A DNA stretch of 54,822 bases from JALORV01 sp035429805 (lineage in GTDB: Bacteria > Pseudomonadota > Gammaproteobacteria > Burkholderiales > Burkholderiaceae_F): positions 1-54,822 of the forward strand of contig DAOMFL010000016.1 of assembly GCA_035429805.1 (NCBI GenBank), given 5' to 3'. The notes below the pieces were generated by a model, which saw nothing but the letters and a program-made list of their open reading frames with translations, was not told where the DNA came from and ran no database searches. Position numbers and translations under genes: made by a program. Positions 18,878 to 27,999 of the stretch are shown here, in pieces. Within the stretch, counting starts at the first letter, position 1, and each line of letters starts with the position of its first letter.

Positions 18878-19762
18878 TCAGCGCGTCCCGCGCGCCGGCA
18901 GGAGCACCGTCATCAGAGACATCAGGATCAGCACGAGCGCGGCATAGTCCTGCCAGCGCGGCTGCTCGCCGAGGATCCACATGCCGGAGAACACGCCGAG
19001 CACGGGGATCAGCATGACCGACAGCCCGCTGGCCGCCGGTGGCAGCTTGCGCGCCAGCATCGACCAGACGACGTGGCAGAACGCCACGGCGAAAAAGATG
19101 TTGTAGAAGAGCGGGAACAGCTCCGGCAGCGTCGGTTGGCGCCACCGGTCGAACTCGAACGTGATCGAGAACAGCAGCATGACCGTGACCGTGAGCGCCA
19201 TCATCCAGAACGTCAGCGTGATGATCGGCAGGTCGATCAGGTGACGACGCATCAGGTGCGTGCCGAAGCCCCACGCCGCCGCGGCGATCAGCATCAGCAC
19301 GGTACCGAGCGGCGACCCGGCAAGTGCGGTGAACTCGGATGACAGCAGCAGCAGCGTGCCGAGCAGCGCGGCCAGCACACCGAACCAGTGTCGCACCAGC
19401 GGCTTCTCGCCGAAGAAAGCGAGCCCGGCCAGCACCGCCCACACCGGCATCGTGTAACCCAGGATCGCAGCCCGCCCGGACGGCAGCATCTTGATCGCCT
19501 GGATCGCCAGCACGTGCCAGACGATCATGTTGGGGATCGCAAGCCAGATGATTTCGCGCCACGCGCCACGCGGCACCACAAGCGAAATTCCCCTGAAACG
19601 CGCCCATGTGCCGATGACGACGAGCCCGCCGCCGAGACAGAGCGTGCGGAAGTAGAGCGGCGGCAGCTCGGCGACGCCGAGCTTCATCACCGGCCAGTTC
19701 ACGCCCCAGAAGAGAGTCAGGAGCGCGAGCAGCAGCAGATCGCGGGATTGCAGGCGGGACAT
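18878..19762 (-). CDS. EamA/DMT-family transporter
   Basis: 294 residues with about ten membrane helices arranged as two EamA repeats (first begins LLALLTLFWGVNWPVMKLG; second near LIAAAAWGFGTHLMRR). The start is the ATG at 19762 (MSRLQSRDLL); the longer open frame upstream runs antisense into pyrF. Family members export amino acids or metabolites; the substrate cannot be read here. Divergent from pyrF. Confidence 0.88.
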   Translation of the reverse strand: MSRLQSRDLLLLALLTLFWGVNWPVMKLGVAELPPLYFRTLCLGGGLVVIGTWARFRGISLVVPRGAWREIIWLAIPNMIVWHVLAIQAIKMLPSGRAAILGYTMPVWAVLAGLAFFGEKPLVRHWFGVLAALLGTLLLLSSEFTALAGSPLGTVLMLIAAAAWGFGTHLMRRHLIDLPIITLTFWMMALTVTVMLLFSITFEFDRWRQPTLPELFPLFYNIFFAVAFCHVVWSMLARKLPPAASGLSVMLIPVLGVFSGMWILGEQPRWQDYAALVLILMSLMTVLLPARGTR

Positions 19763-19840
19763 CGAGCCGGGTTCTAGCACACGCCACCGGACCGGCGCGC
19801 ATCCGATGCGCGCCGCGTAAGATGCGCGCCGGAGAATGCG

Positions 19841-20662
19841 ATGACGACATTCAGGGAGAGGCTCGCCGCGCGCTGGCACGCCGCGGACAGCCTGCTGTGT
19901 GTGGGGCTGGACCCGGATCCGGCGCGCTTTCCGCTCCACCTGCGCACTGGCGACGACGCGATCTTCGAGTTCTGCCGCGAAATCATCGATGCCACGGCCG
20001 ATCTCGTCTGCGCGTTCAAGCCGCAGATCGCGTATTTCGCCGCCGCGCGCGCCGAGAGCCAGCTCGAGCGGCTGATTGCCCACGTTCACCGTGCGCACCC
20101 GCAGGTACCGGTGATCCTCGACTTCAAGCGTGGCGACATCGGCGCCACGGCAGAGCTCTATGCGCGCGAGGCCTTCGACCGCTACCAGGCCGACGCCGTG
20201 ACGCTCTCGCCCTACATGGGCCCGGATTCGATCGAGCCTTTCCTCGCGCGCGCCGATCGCGGCGCGTTCCTGCTGTGCCGGACCAGCAATCGGGGCGGCG
20301 ACGACCTGCAGATGCTCGATACCGGTGGCATGCCGCTGTACCAGCGCGTTGCGCAGCTCGCGGCAGGGCCGTGGAACAGCAGTGGACAGCTGGGCCTGGT
20401 GGTCGGCGCGACCTATCCGGCGGAGCTCGCCGCCGTGCGCAGGCTCGTCGGCGATCTGCCGCTGCTCGTGCCGGGCATCGGCGCACAGGGCGGTGACGTC
20501 GAAGCCAGCGTGAAGGCCGGGCGCACGGCCGACGGCACCGGCATGGTGATCAATTCTTCACGCGCGATCCTGTACGCAGGCAACGGTACCGACTTCGCTG
20601 AAAGAGCACGCGCTGCGGCCCGCGCGACACGCGACGAGATCAACCAGCACCGCCGCAACTGA
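19841..20662 (+). CDS. pyrF: PyrF, orotidine 5'-phosphate decarboxylase
   Basis: Last step of UMP synthesis. 273 residues, the longer type found in many beta- and actinobacteria. The catalytic DxK motif is in ILDFKRGDIGATAELYA, the N-terminal substrate loop is LCVGLDPDPARFP, and the phosphate-binding end is LVPGIGAQGGDVEA with NSSRAILYAG. GGAG lies just upstream of the ATG. It converges on the CorC-family gene, with stop codons only two bases apart. Confidence 0.95.
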   Translation: MTTFRERLAARWHAADSLLCVGLDPDPARFPLHLRTGDDAIFEFCREIIDATADLVCAFKPQIAYFAAARAESQLERLIAHVHRAHPQVPVILDFKRGDIGATAELYAREAFDRYQADAVTLSPYMGPDSIEPFLARADRGAFLLCRTSNRGGDDLQMLDTGGMPLYQRVAQLAAGPWNSSGQLGLVVGATYPAELAAVRRLVGDLPLLVPGIGAQGGDVEASVKAGRTADGTGMVINSSRAILYAGNGTDFAERARAAARATRDEINQHRRN

Positions 20663-20664
20663 CG

Positions 20665-21978
20665 TCAGTCGACAGCTCCGCCGACCTCGGGTTCCGGCAG
20701 CCGCGAGGCCAGCACCTTGTCGATGCGGTGCTTGTCCATGTCGACGATCTCGAAACGCCAGCCCTGCCACTCGACGATGTCGCCGGTGGCCGGCACGCGG
20801 CCCAGCAGCAGCATCACCATGCCGGACAGCGTGTTGTAGCGGCCGAGTTCCTCCTCCGGTGCGGCGCCGAAGTCGAGACGGTCCTTCAGTTCCGGGATCG
20901 GGATCAGCCCGTCGAGCAGCCATGAGCCGTCCGCGCGCTGGACCGCCCATGCGTCCTCCGTGCGCTGCGGCTTGAACTCACCGGCAATCGCCTCGAACAG
21001 GTCCTGCGCCGTCACGACGCCCTGGATCTCGCCGTATTCGTCGACGACGAGCGCCATGTGGCCCGAGCTTGCCCGGAAGTTCTCCAGCAGTTCCATGCCG
21101 GTCAGCGATTCCGGCACGTACACCACGGCCTCGGCAGCCTTCTCGAGGTCGAGCGTTTCGCCGCGGATGGCCTGCTGCAGCAGGCGCCGCGCGCTCGCGA
21201 CGCCGATGACGTCACGCAGGCCGCCGCGGCACACGGGGAAGCGCGAGTGCTCGATGTCGAGCACGCGTTTCATGTTTTCCGCCAGGTCGTCCTCGAGGTC
21301 GAGGTAGACGATTTCCGACCGCGGCGTCATCAGCGACGCAATCTGCCGGTCGTCCAGGCGGAACACGTTGCGGACCATCGCCCGCTCCTGCTCGTCGATG
21401 ACGCCGGTCTCCGAGCCCTCCTGGATCAGCGCGTGGATCTCCTCCTCCGTCACCGCCGAGGCGGAGTCGGTGCGCGCGCCGATCACGCGCAGCAGCACGT
21501 CCGTTGACGCCGACAGCAGCCGCACGAACGGCTTCGCAGCCATGGCCAGCCAGCCGATCGGCCGCGCGACGCGACGCGCGATGCCCTCGGCCGAGATCTG
21601 GCCCAGGCGCTTCGGCACCAGTTCGCCCAGCACGATCGAGAAGTAGGTAACGACGATGACCACCAGCACCGTTCCGCCGAACTTCGCCGTCTTGGCTTCC
21701 GCACCGAGTTCGATCAGCCACCGGGCCATCGGCTCCGCGAGCGCGGCCTCGCCGACGATGCCGCTCAGGATGCCGATCGACGTGATGCCCACCTGGATCG
21801 TCGACAGGAAGCGCGTCGGGTGATCGTTCAGCGCCAGCGCCGCAGCCGCTCCGGTGTCGCCTTGCTCGACCATCGCCTGCAGTCGCGCACGGCGTGCGGT
21901 TACCAGCGCGATTTCGGACATCGCGAACAGCGCGTTGAGCAGGATCAGTGCGAAGAGCAACAGGACGTCGGCGGGCAT
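20665..21978 (-). CDS. CorC/HlyC-family (CNNM/DUF21-CBS) transporter-associated protein
   Basis: 437 residues: a DUF21 membrane domain (MPADVLLLFALILLNALFAM start, FSIVLGELVPKRLG), two CBS domains (LMTPRSEIVYLD through the ESLTGMELLENF region, with VVDEYGEIQGVVTAQDLFEAI), and a C-terminal CorC_HlyC domain (GSWLLDGLIPIPELKDRL, GMVMLLLGRVPATGD). The family is linked to magnesium/cobalt transport or resistance; some are labelled hemolysins without good cause. Single-gene unit by position. Confidence 0.9.
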   Translation of the reverse strand: MPADVLLLFALILLNALFAMSEIALVTARRARLQAMVEQGDTGAAAALALNDHPTRFLSTIQVGITSIGILSGIVGEAALAEPMARWLIELGAEAKTAKFGGTVLVVIVVTYFSIVLGELVPKRLGQISAEGIARRVARPIGWLAMAAKPFVRLLSASTDVLLRVIGARTDSASAVTEEEIHALIQEGSETGVIDEQERAMVRNVFRLDDRQIASLMTPRSEIVYLDLEDDLAENMKRVLDIEHSRFPVCRGGLRDVIGVASARRLLQQAIRGETLDLEKAAEAVVYVPESLTGMELLENFRASSGHMALVVDEYGEIQGVVTAQDLFEAIAGEFKPQRTEDAWAVQRADGSWLLDGLIPIPELKDRLDFGAAPEEELGRYNTLSGMVMLLLGRVPATGDIVEWQGWRFEIVDMDKHRIDKVLASRLPEPEVGGAVD

Positions 21979-22016
21979 GGCGTTCCGTTCAGGTGGGTAG
22001 GCAGTCCCGCCGACGC

Positions 22017-23669
22017 TCAGGGAAGCGGTAGCGGCACATCGGCAGCCTTCCAGGCAACACGCGCCCGGGCCAGGGTGGCTTCCGCCGCAGCGGTATCGCC
22101 GCTGCGGCGCTCGGCCTCGGCACGGCCGAGCAGGGAGTATGCATTTTCAGGATGATCCTGCAGATCGCGCCGGTAGGCGTCGAGCGCGGCGGCCGGCCGC
22201 GACGCAGCAAGCTGCGTGCGGCCGAGCGCCTGCAGTGCCGGCAGCGGCCACACCGGCGGCTCGTCGTCCTGCAGTGCCCGCTCGCGCCGGACTGCGTTCG
22301 CCGCATGGCGCGACGCTTCCGCCGCGCGGTGTCGCGCGCTGGCGATGTCCGCGCGCAGCAGGTCTTCGGCGAGTGCGAGGACGTCGGCCGCGCGGTTGGT
22401 GTTCTTGATCATCAGCTTGTGCTGCGCGGCGCCACGCCGTGAAGCACGCAGCACCGTGAGCTCGCGCTCGGCGCGCGGTGCATCGCCGGTCCGGGCATAG
22501 GCCGTTCCGCGCGCGAACGCCGCGAGCCCCTTGAGGTAGGGGCCCGCTTCGGGAACCGGGCGTGACAGGACCGCATCCCAGCGCGCGAAGCGGACGTCGG
22601 TCAGCCAAGGCAGCGCCATCAGGTGATCGCGCGTTCCAGCATCGATGCGGTCGGAGGCGCGCGCTGCCACCGCCACCGCCTCGGCGGTCGACAGCGCGGT
22701 CGCAGACTCGCCGCTCCACAGCGCCGCGGCCCAGAGGAAGTGCTGGTTGTGGACGACGTACCCTGCGACGTACTGCGGGTCGGGCTGGGTCAGCTCGGCA
22801 TAACGGCGGTCGGCATCGACCGCCGCGGCGTTGGCGACCACGGCGTCGTGATAACGGCCCACGCGCATGTAAATGTGCGCCGGCATGTGCACGAGATGAC
22901 CGACCGCGGGGGCAGCGGCGGCAAGCTTCTGCGCGGAGTCGAGCGCGGTCGCCGGCGTGCGCGACTCGCCATAAAGGTGGATCCGATAGTGGTGGGCGCC
23001 GGGGTGATCGGGCGCCCGCTGCACCGCGCGATCCAGCAGTGTCTCGATGCGCGGCGTCCACGGCTGCGGCGTTCCGTCGCTGCGCCACCAGTCGTACGCG
23101 TGCTCGGTCATCAGCGCCTCGGCCGCCAGCACCGCCAGGTCGGCATCGTCGGGCCGGCGCGCCGCGAGCGCCTCCATCGCCTCCGAGTAACGCCGTGCCT
23201 CGGCGCCCCCGATCTTCTCCCCCTTGACCGGAAGTCGCGCGGCCATCGCATTGGCGAGTTCACGCGATCGTGCATCGTTCGCGTAGACCTTCGCCTGGAC
23301 CACGGCATCGCGGACCACTGGCAGATCCGCAGCCGCCATGTCGGCATTGATGTTCGGGCCCAGCGCCCACGCGATGCCCCAGCGGCACAGCGCACACTCG
23401 GGATCGCGCAGTGCAGCGGCCCGGAACGACCGCGCCGCTTCGGGGAAATTGAAACCCCAGCCGAACACCATCGCTTGCTCGAAGTAGCGCTGCGCCTGCG
23501 CGTCGGCGGAAACCTTCGGCGCCCGGTAGGACCCCGTGCCGTCGAACAGCCGCGCGTCGGTCACCTTCAGGCCGCGCGCATCGGAAAGACAGAGTTCGCC
23601 AGGCGGCGCTGCCAGTGCCAGCGCAGGCATCAACCACAGCAGTCCCCGAAATCGCCTGAGCAGGCTCAT
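22017..23669 (-). CDS. Exported TPR-repeat protein
   Basis: 550 residues with a short signal peptide (LLWLMPALALA) and several tetratricopeptide-like repeats (EAARSFRAAALRDPECALC, AVGHLVHMPAHIYMRVGRYHDAV, the C-terminal AYRRDLQDHPENAYSLLGRAEAE). The CALC pair and the HMPAHIYMRVG block are recurrent in a family of periplasmic TPR proteins of unknown role. It ends 38 bp before the start-side of the CorC gene and starts with an ATG that overlaps the end of an uncertain upstream reading frame. Confidence 0.75.
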   Translation of the reverse strand: MSLLRRFRGLLWLMPALALAAPPGELCLSDARGLKVTDARLFDGTGSYRAPKVSADAQAQRYFEQAMVFGWGFNFPEAARSFRAAALRDPECALCRWGIAWALGPNINADMAAADLPVVRDAVVQAKVYANDARSRELANAMAARLPVKGEKIGGAEARRYSEAMEALAARRPDDADLAVLAAEALMTEHAYDWWRSDGTPQPWTPRIETLLDRAVQRAPDHPGAHHYRIHLYGESRTPATALDSAQKLAAAAPAVGHLVHMPAHIYMRVGRYHDAVVANAAAVDADRRYAELTQPDPQYVAGYVVHNQHFLWAAALWSGESATALSTAEAVAVAARASDRIDAGTRDHLMALPWLTDVRFARWDAVLSRPVPEAGPYLKGLAAFARGTAYARTGDAPRAERELTVLRASRRGAAQHKLMIKNTNRAADVLALAEDLLRADIASARHRAAEASRHAANAVRRERALQDDEPPVWPLPALQALGRTQLAASRPAAALDAYRRDLQDHPENAYSLLGRAEAERRSGDTAAAEATLARARVAWKAADVPLPLP

Positions 23670-24071
23670 GCGCTGTCGAACTTCAAAGTCACGCCTTCGA
23701 TCCGTTCCGCCGGTCCCGCCGGTATAGCCCGGACGGCGGCCGCGATGGCATCGCTTCGCTTCTGTGCACTGACAGGAAATGGCTGCCAGCCGGCGACTGA
23801 CGCACGAGCACTCTCACGACGCAGATGATAGTGGCCCGGTCTGACCGCGAAGCGCGTGCAAGGCACCGCGGAAGCGCCACACCTTTCCGCCCCGCACCGG
23901 ACGCGCCGCGGCAGCGCCAGCTCCGAAGTACGGGATCGCGATTCGGGCATCATCGGCATGGACCACGGCCATCGACGAATGCTGACGCCGTCTCCTGAAC
24001 ATGCGCACGACCGGCAGCCAGGCGCTGCTCGACCTGGCGCCGGGACTGCTTGCGGAATTCCACAGGGCAAA
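23670..24071. other. 400-bp region with only uncertain short reading frames
   Basis: No convincing gene. On the minus strand one frame (to the stop at 23666) ends in a GC-rich coding-like stretch, VAGWQPFPVSAQKRSDAIAA, whose TGA overlaps the TPR gene ATG. Another minus frame (start at 23973) reads MAVVHADDARIAIPYFGAG before stopping at 23814. Together they could be a decayed or frameshifted small gene. A 24-codon plus-strand ORF from 24001 overlaps the dctQ start and is probably chance. Confidence 0.25.
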
Positions 24072-24596
24072 GTGAAGAAAGATCCTGGACTGGACGTGGT
24101 CGGCCGCCTGCTGCGCCGGCTGGCGCAGACCTTCGCGCTGACGGGTGCGACGATGGCGGGTGCCGTCGGATTGATGACGGTCGCCAGCGTCGCTGGCCGG
24201 GCACTTTTCACGCAGCCGATTCCCGGCGACGTGGAACTCACCCAGTTCGGTATCGCCCTCGCGATCTCGCTCAGCCTCGGGTGGTGTCAGCTGCAGGGCT
24301 CGAACATCATCGTCGACTTCTTCACTGATCGACTCTCAGTCCGTCCCAGGCAGTGGCTCGACGCGTCCGGCGCGTTGCTCCTCGGTGTCATGTGCGCACT
24401 GCTCGCCTGGCGTGCCGGCGCTGGAGCCGTCGCCGTGCGCGAGGCCGGCGAAACCTCGATGATCCTGGCGCTGCCGATGTGGTGGGCCTACGCGTCGCTC
24501 GCGCCGGGACTGGCCCTGTCGGCACTGATCGCGGCGTACCAGGCCGTCATGCTGGCGCTCGACCGTCCGCTGGCCGCCCTGCAGGGGCGACGCTGA
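24072..24596 (+). CDS. DctQ-type small permease of a TRAP transporter
   Basis: About 174 residues with four membrane helices (ALTGATMAGAVGLMTVASVAGRALF; FGIALAISLSLGWCQLQGSN; GALLLGVMCALLAW; LAPGLALSALIAAYQAVMLA given in part) and the DctQ feature of the VELTQFGIA segment. I prefer the GTG at 24072 (AGGG upstream); the upstream open frame to 23856 looks non-coding. It pairs with dctM one base later. No DctP solute-binding gene is adjacent, so the substrate is open; a neighbouring dehalogenase-like gene hints at small organic acids. Confidence 0.8.
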   Translation: MKKDPGLDVVGRLLRRLAQTFALTGATMAGAVGLMTVASVAGRALFTQPIPGDVELTQFGIALAISLSLGWCQLQGSNIIVDFFTDRLSVRPRQWLDASGALLLGVMCALLAWRAGAGAVAVREAGETSMILALPMWWAYASLAPGLALSALIAAYQAVMLALDRPLAALQGRR

Positions 24597-24597
24597 G

Positions 24598-25926
24598 GTG
24601 ACGCCGACACTGACCGGACTGGCGATGTTCGGCGCCATGCTGCTGCTGATGGCGCTGCGGGTGCCGGTCGCCGCCTCCATGTTCATCCCCGGCGCCGTCG
24701 GCTATGCCGCGCTGGCCAACGAGACGGCCCTGCTCAATCATCTGAAGGGCGCGGCCGTCGCTCGCCTGACGGTCTACGACCTGTCGGTGATTCCGCTGTT
24801 CCTGCTGATGGGCCAGTTCGCCACGCAGGGCGGACTCAGCCGCGCGCTGTTCAGGACGGCCGCCGCGTTCGTCGGGCACATTCGCGGCGGACTCGGCATG
24901 GCGGCGATCCTCTCGGCCGGCGCGTTCGGTTCGGTCTGCGGCTCATCGGTAGCCACCTCGGCAACGATCACGCAGGTTGCGTATCCGGAGATGAAGGCCC
25001 ACGGCTATGAAGGCCGGCTCGCCACCGCCGCGCTGGCGACCGGCGGCACGCTCGGCATCCTGATCCCGCCGTCGGTGCCACTGGTGATCTACGCAATCCT
25101 CACCGAGCAGAGCATTGCGAAGCTGTTCGCCGCCGCGATGGTCCCCGGCCTGCTGGCGATGATCGGCTACCTCGCCGTCATCACGATCTACTGCCGCGTG
25201 CGACCGGACCTCGCGCCGCCGAGCGCGGCGCTGACCTGGCCGGAGCGCCTGGCCACGCTGGCCGGCGTCTGGCCGATCGTCGCCATCTTCCTGATGGTCT
25301 TTGGCGGCATCTACGCGGGCGTGTTCTCGCCGACCGAAGGGGCGGGCGTAGGTGCCATCGCCACCCTGCTCGCCGGCGTCGCGCGGCGCGAGCTCGGCCT
25401 GGCGGGCATCGGCAGGAGCCTGCTGGCGACCGCTGAAGCGACTGCGATGGTGTTCATGATCTTCCTCGGCGCGGACATGATGAATGCCGCGCTCGCGCTG
25501 ACCCAGATGCCGGCCAGCCTGGCCGACTGGGTCGGGCACCTGCAGATTCCGCCGCTGGGGATCGTCGCGGCCGTGCTGCTGCTGTACGTGCTGCTCGGCT
25601 GCGTGATGGACGAGCTGTCGATGCTGCTGCTGACGATTCCGGTGATATTCCCGGCCATCATGGGCCTGGACCTCTGGGGCCTGACACCGCAGGACAAGGC
25701 CGTGTGGTTCGGCGTGCTGGTGCTGGTGACCGTGGGATTCGGGCTGATCGCGCCGCCGGTGGGACTCAACGTCTACGTGGTCAACAACATCGCGCGGGAC
25801 GTGCCGATGTCGGAGACCTACGCGGGCGTGCTGCCCTTCCTCGCCTGGGACACGCTTCGTGCGACGCTGATGCTGCTGTTCCCGGTCATCAGCCTTGGCC
25901 TGGTGCGCCTGCTCTACGGCCCATGA
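24598..25926 (+). CDS. DctM-type large permease of a TRAP transporter
   Basis: 442 residues, GTG start one base after the dctQ stop. It has about twelve membrane segments and the DctM marks SAGAFGSVCGSSVATSATI, GGTLGILIPPSVPLVIYA and GFGLIAPPVGLNVYVVNN. With DctQ it would form a sodium-driven, binding-protein-dependent importer of carboxylates or similar anions. The binding protein must be encoded elsewhere. Confidence 0.92.
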   Translation: MTPTLTGLAMFGAMLLLMALRVPVAASMFIPGAVGYAALANETALLNHLKGAAVARLTVYDLSVIPLFLLMGQFATQGGLSRALFRTAAAFVGHIRGGLGMAAILSAGAFGSVCGSSVATSATITQVAYPEMKAHGYEGRLATAALATGGTLGILIPPSVPLVIYAILTEQSIAKLFAAAMVPGLLAMIGYLAVITIYCRVRPDLAPPSAALTWPERLATLAGVWPIVAIFLMVFGGIYAGVFSPTEGAGVGAIATLLAGVARRELGLAGIGRSLLATAEATAMVFMIFLGADMMNAALALTQMPASLADWVGHLQIPPLGIVAAVLLLYVLLGCVMDELSMLLLTIPVIFPAIMGLDLWGLTPQDKAVWFGVLVLVTVGFGLIAPPVGLNVYVVNNIARDVPMSETYAGVLPFLAWDTLRATLMLLFPVISLGLVRLLYGP

Positions 25927-25951
25927 GGCCGGCGCAGAGCGCGCGGCCCGG

Positions 25952-26842
25952 TCAGTCGGATCCCGAACCGAAGAAGTCCAGCATCTCGGCCGCCAGAAGC
26001 TCCGGTGACTCTTCGGGTATGTAATGGCCGCCGGGCGTGGTGCGGCCGGTCACCGCAAGCTCGCATTTCTCCTGCCAGTCGGCCACCGGGGTGTACAGGC
26101 GGTTCACCACCCCGCGTTCACCCCAGAGGACACGCAGCGGGCAGCGGACCTTCGCCGAATCCGCGCGGTCGTGCTCGAGGTCGATGCCGGCCGCGGCGCG
26201 ATAGTCCTCGCACATGGCGTGGATCGCCTCCGGCGTGAAGCAGCGCTCGTATTCGGCGAGTGCGCGCGGGTCGAACAACGTCGTGCCGGCGGAGCCCCAG
26301 CCGCCGAGTTTCGTGTGCAGGTACAGGCGCGGCTCGGCGGCGATCAGGCGCTCCGGCAGCGGCGCCGGCTGGATCAGGAAGAACCAGTGGTAGTAGAGAC
26401 GAGCGAACTCCATCGTCGTGCGCTCGTACATCGTGCGGGTCGGGGAGATGTCGAGCACCATCAGCCGCGTGACGGCCTCGGGATGGTCGAGCGCCATGCG
26501 GTGCGCGACACGCCCGCCGCGATCGTGGCCGCACACCTGGAACTGCGCGTGGCCGAGGCTGCGCATCAGTTCGACAAGGTCGAGCGCGAGCGCACGCTTG
26601 GAGTACGGCGCATGGTCCCCGGACGTCGGCGGCTTCGCCGAGTCGCCGTAGCCGCGCAGGTCGGGCAGCACGAGCGAGTGACGCGCGGCGAGCTGCGGCG
26701 CGACGCGGTGCCAGATCGCATGCGTCTGCGGAAATCCGTGCAGCAGCAGCAGCGGCGCGCCCTGGCCGCAACGCCGGAAAGCGATCTCGACACCGTTGAC
26801 GCGACGCCGCTCGAGGTCAATGCCGGGAAACAGGGGGCTCAT
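25952..26842 (-). CDS. Haloacetate (fluoroacetate) dehalogenase-like alpha/beta hydrolase
   Basis: 296 residues. The motifs match fluoroacetate dehalogenase rather than a general esterase: HGFPQTH (35-41), DLRGYGDS, the aspartate nucleophile D107 in GHDRGGRVAHRMALDHP with R108 and R111 as carboxylate binders, a HW pair in YYHWFFLIQPAPLPE for halide binding, CEDYRAAAG further on and the catalytic histidine in GGHYIPEESP. Such enzymes cleave C-F or C-Cl bonds of haloacetates to glycolate; substrate here is inferred. It follows pncC on the same strand and converges with dctM, 25 bp away. Confidence 0.8.
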   Translation of the reverse strand: MSPLFPGIDLERRRVNGVEIAFRRCGQGAPLLLLHGFPQTHAIWHRVAPQLAARHSLVLPDLRGYGDSAKPPTSGDHAPYSKRALALDLVELMRSLGHAQFQVCGHDRGGRVAHRMALDHPEAVTRLMVLDISPTRTMYERTTMEFARLYYHWFFLIQPAPLPERLIAAEPRLYLHTKLGGWGSAGTTLFDPRALAEYERCFTPEAIHAMCEDYRAAAGIDLEHDRADSAKVRCPLRVLWGERGVVNRLYTPVADWQEKCELAVTGRTTPGGHYIPEESPELLAAEMLDFFGSGSD

Positions 26843-26912
26843 CGCGGTTCCGGTCAGGGAAGCGGCATGGCGCCTGCTGCGGGCATCGGGTGCCGTTGGC
26901 TGCGTGACGCCG

Positions 26913-27443
26913 TCACACGTCCTGCCTTTGCTGCAGCAGGTCGACCAACACTTCCAGCACGTGTATGACTGACTGCGTGCGCACGGCGGCACGGTCACCG
27001 TCGAAGCGCCGCGTCTCGGTCTTGACCCAGGCCGCCTGCGCCGGGTCGCGACGGATCGCCCACGCGAAGCACACGGTGCCGACGGGCTTGGCTTCGGTCG
27101 CGCCGGTGGGACCGGCAATGCCGGTGGTGGCCACCGCCACGTGGGCACCTCCCTGCGACAGTGCGCCGAGCGCCATCGCGCGCGCGACCGGTTCGCTGAC
27201 GGCGCCGAAGTCGCGCAGGTAGGCTGGTGCGACACCCAGCATCTGCAGCTTGGCCTCGTTGGCATACGTGACGTAACCACGGTCGAACCACTGGCTCGAT
27301 CCGGGACTCAGTGTGACGGCGAAGGCGACGCCACCGGCGGTGCACGATTCGGCGGTGACCAGCATCAGGTGCTGCGCCAGCAGCGCGCGACCGAGTTCGG
27401 CCGAAAGGCGTTCGAGGCGACGGGCCGGATCTGCAGCGTTCAT
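26913..27443 (-). CDS. pncC: PncC/CinA C-terminal domain nicotinamide-nucleotide amidase
   Basis: 176 residues, the single-domain form. It hydrolyses NMN to nicotinate mononucleotide for NAD recycling. Marks: VTAESCTAGGVAFAVT, GYVTYANEAKLQMLGV, AVATTGIAGPTGAT and the PVGTVCFAW strand. It starts 10 bp after pgpA and belongs to the nusB-thiL-pgpA-pncC string usual in proteobacteria. Confidence 0.93.
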   Translation of the reverse strand: MNAADPARRLERLSAELGRALLAQHLMLVTAESCTAGGVAFAVTLSPGSSQWFDRGYVTYANEAKLQMLGVAPAYLRDFGAVSEPVARAMALGALSQGGAHVAVATTGIAGPTGATEAKPVGTVCFAWAIRRDPAQAAWVKTETRRFDGDRAAVRTQSVIHVLEVLVDLLQQRQDV

Positions 27444-27453
27444 CGACGTCCTC

Positions 27454-27999
27454 TCAGTGCAGCAGCCGGGCCACGACCGCAGCCAGCACCAGCGTGTAGA
27501 ACGCCGCCACGAGATCGTCAGCCATGACGCCGAAGCCGTTCTTCCAGCGCCGGTCGAGCGTACGGATCGGCGGCGGTTTCAGGATGTCGAACAGCCTGAA
27601 GGCCAGGAACCCGAGGGCCTGCGCCAGCAGCGTGGCCGGCAGCATCAGCAGCACGATCCAGATCGCGACGATCTCGTCGATGACGATCGCGCCATGGTCC
27701 GCGCGTCCGAGGTCGGCTCCGGTGCGCTGTGCGCAGAATGCTCCGACGATGAGCGTGGCGAGGATCGTCGCCGCCCACCCGACGGGCGAAAGCCAGCCGT
27801 CGAGCGCGACGAACGCGCCCCAGCCGGCCAGCGTGCCCCAGGTTCCCGGCGCTGGCCGCAGCAGGCCGCTGCCAAACCCCAGCGCCACGCCATGCGCCGG
27901 ATGCGCCAGCATGAAGGCGAACGAAGGTTCCACGCGGGCGACCGGCGGCACGGCCGATGGCGGCGGCGCGGCCAATGCGGAGGGCTGTGTCTCGTTCAT
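27454..27999 (-). CDS. pgpA: PgpA, phosphatidylglycerophosphatase A
   Basis: Removes phosphate from phosphatidylglycerol phosphate in phospholipid synthesis at the inner membrane. 181 residues with a proline-rich N-terminal leader, then GFGSGLLRPAPGTWGTLAG, IVIDEIVAIWIV, FRLFDILKPPPIRTLDRRW and GVMADDLVAA, all family motifs, with three to four membrane helices. Its ATG overlaps the thiL stop by four bases (ATGA). Confidence 0.94.
   Translation of the reverse strand: MNETQPSALAAPPPSAVPPVARVEPSFAFMLAHPAHGVALGFGSGLLRPAPGTWGTLAGWGAFVALDGWLSPVGWAATILATLIVGAFCAQRTGADLGRADHGAIVIDEIVAIWIVLLMLPATLLAQALGFLAFRLFDILKPPPIRTLDRRWKNGFGVMADDLVAAFYTLVLAAVVARLLH

Noticed and set aside
23856..24071. The longer reading of dctQ starting at a GTG at 23856
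   Set aside because: The extra 72 residues are basic, proline-rich and unlike any TRAP permease, while 24072 has a ribosome site and a normal-length product.
23666..24241. Minus-strand ORF of 191 codons opposite dctQ
   Set aside because: Most of it is a mirror of dctQ; only its last 50 codons lie in free sequence, which I list as an uncertain region rather than a gene.
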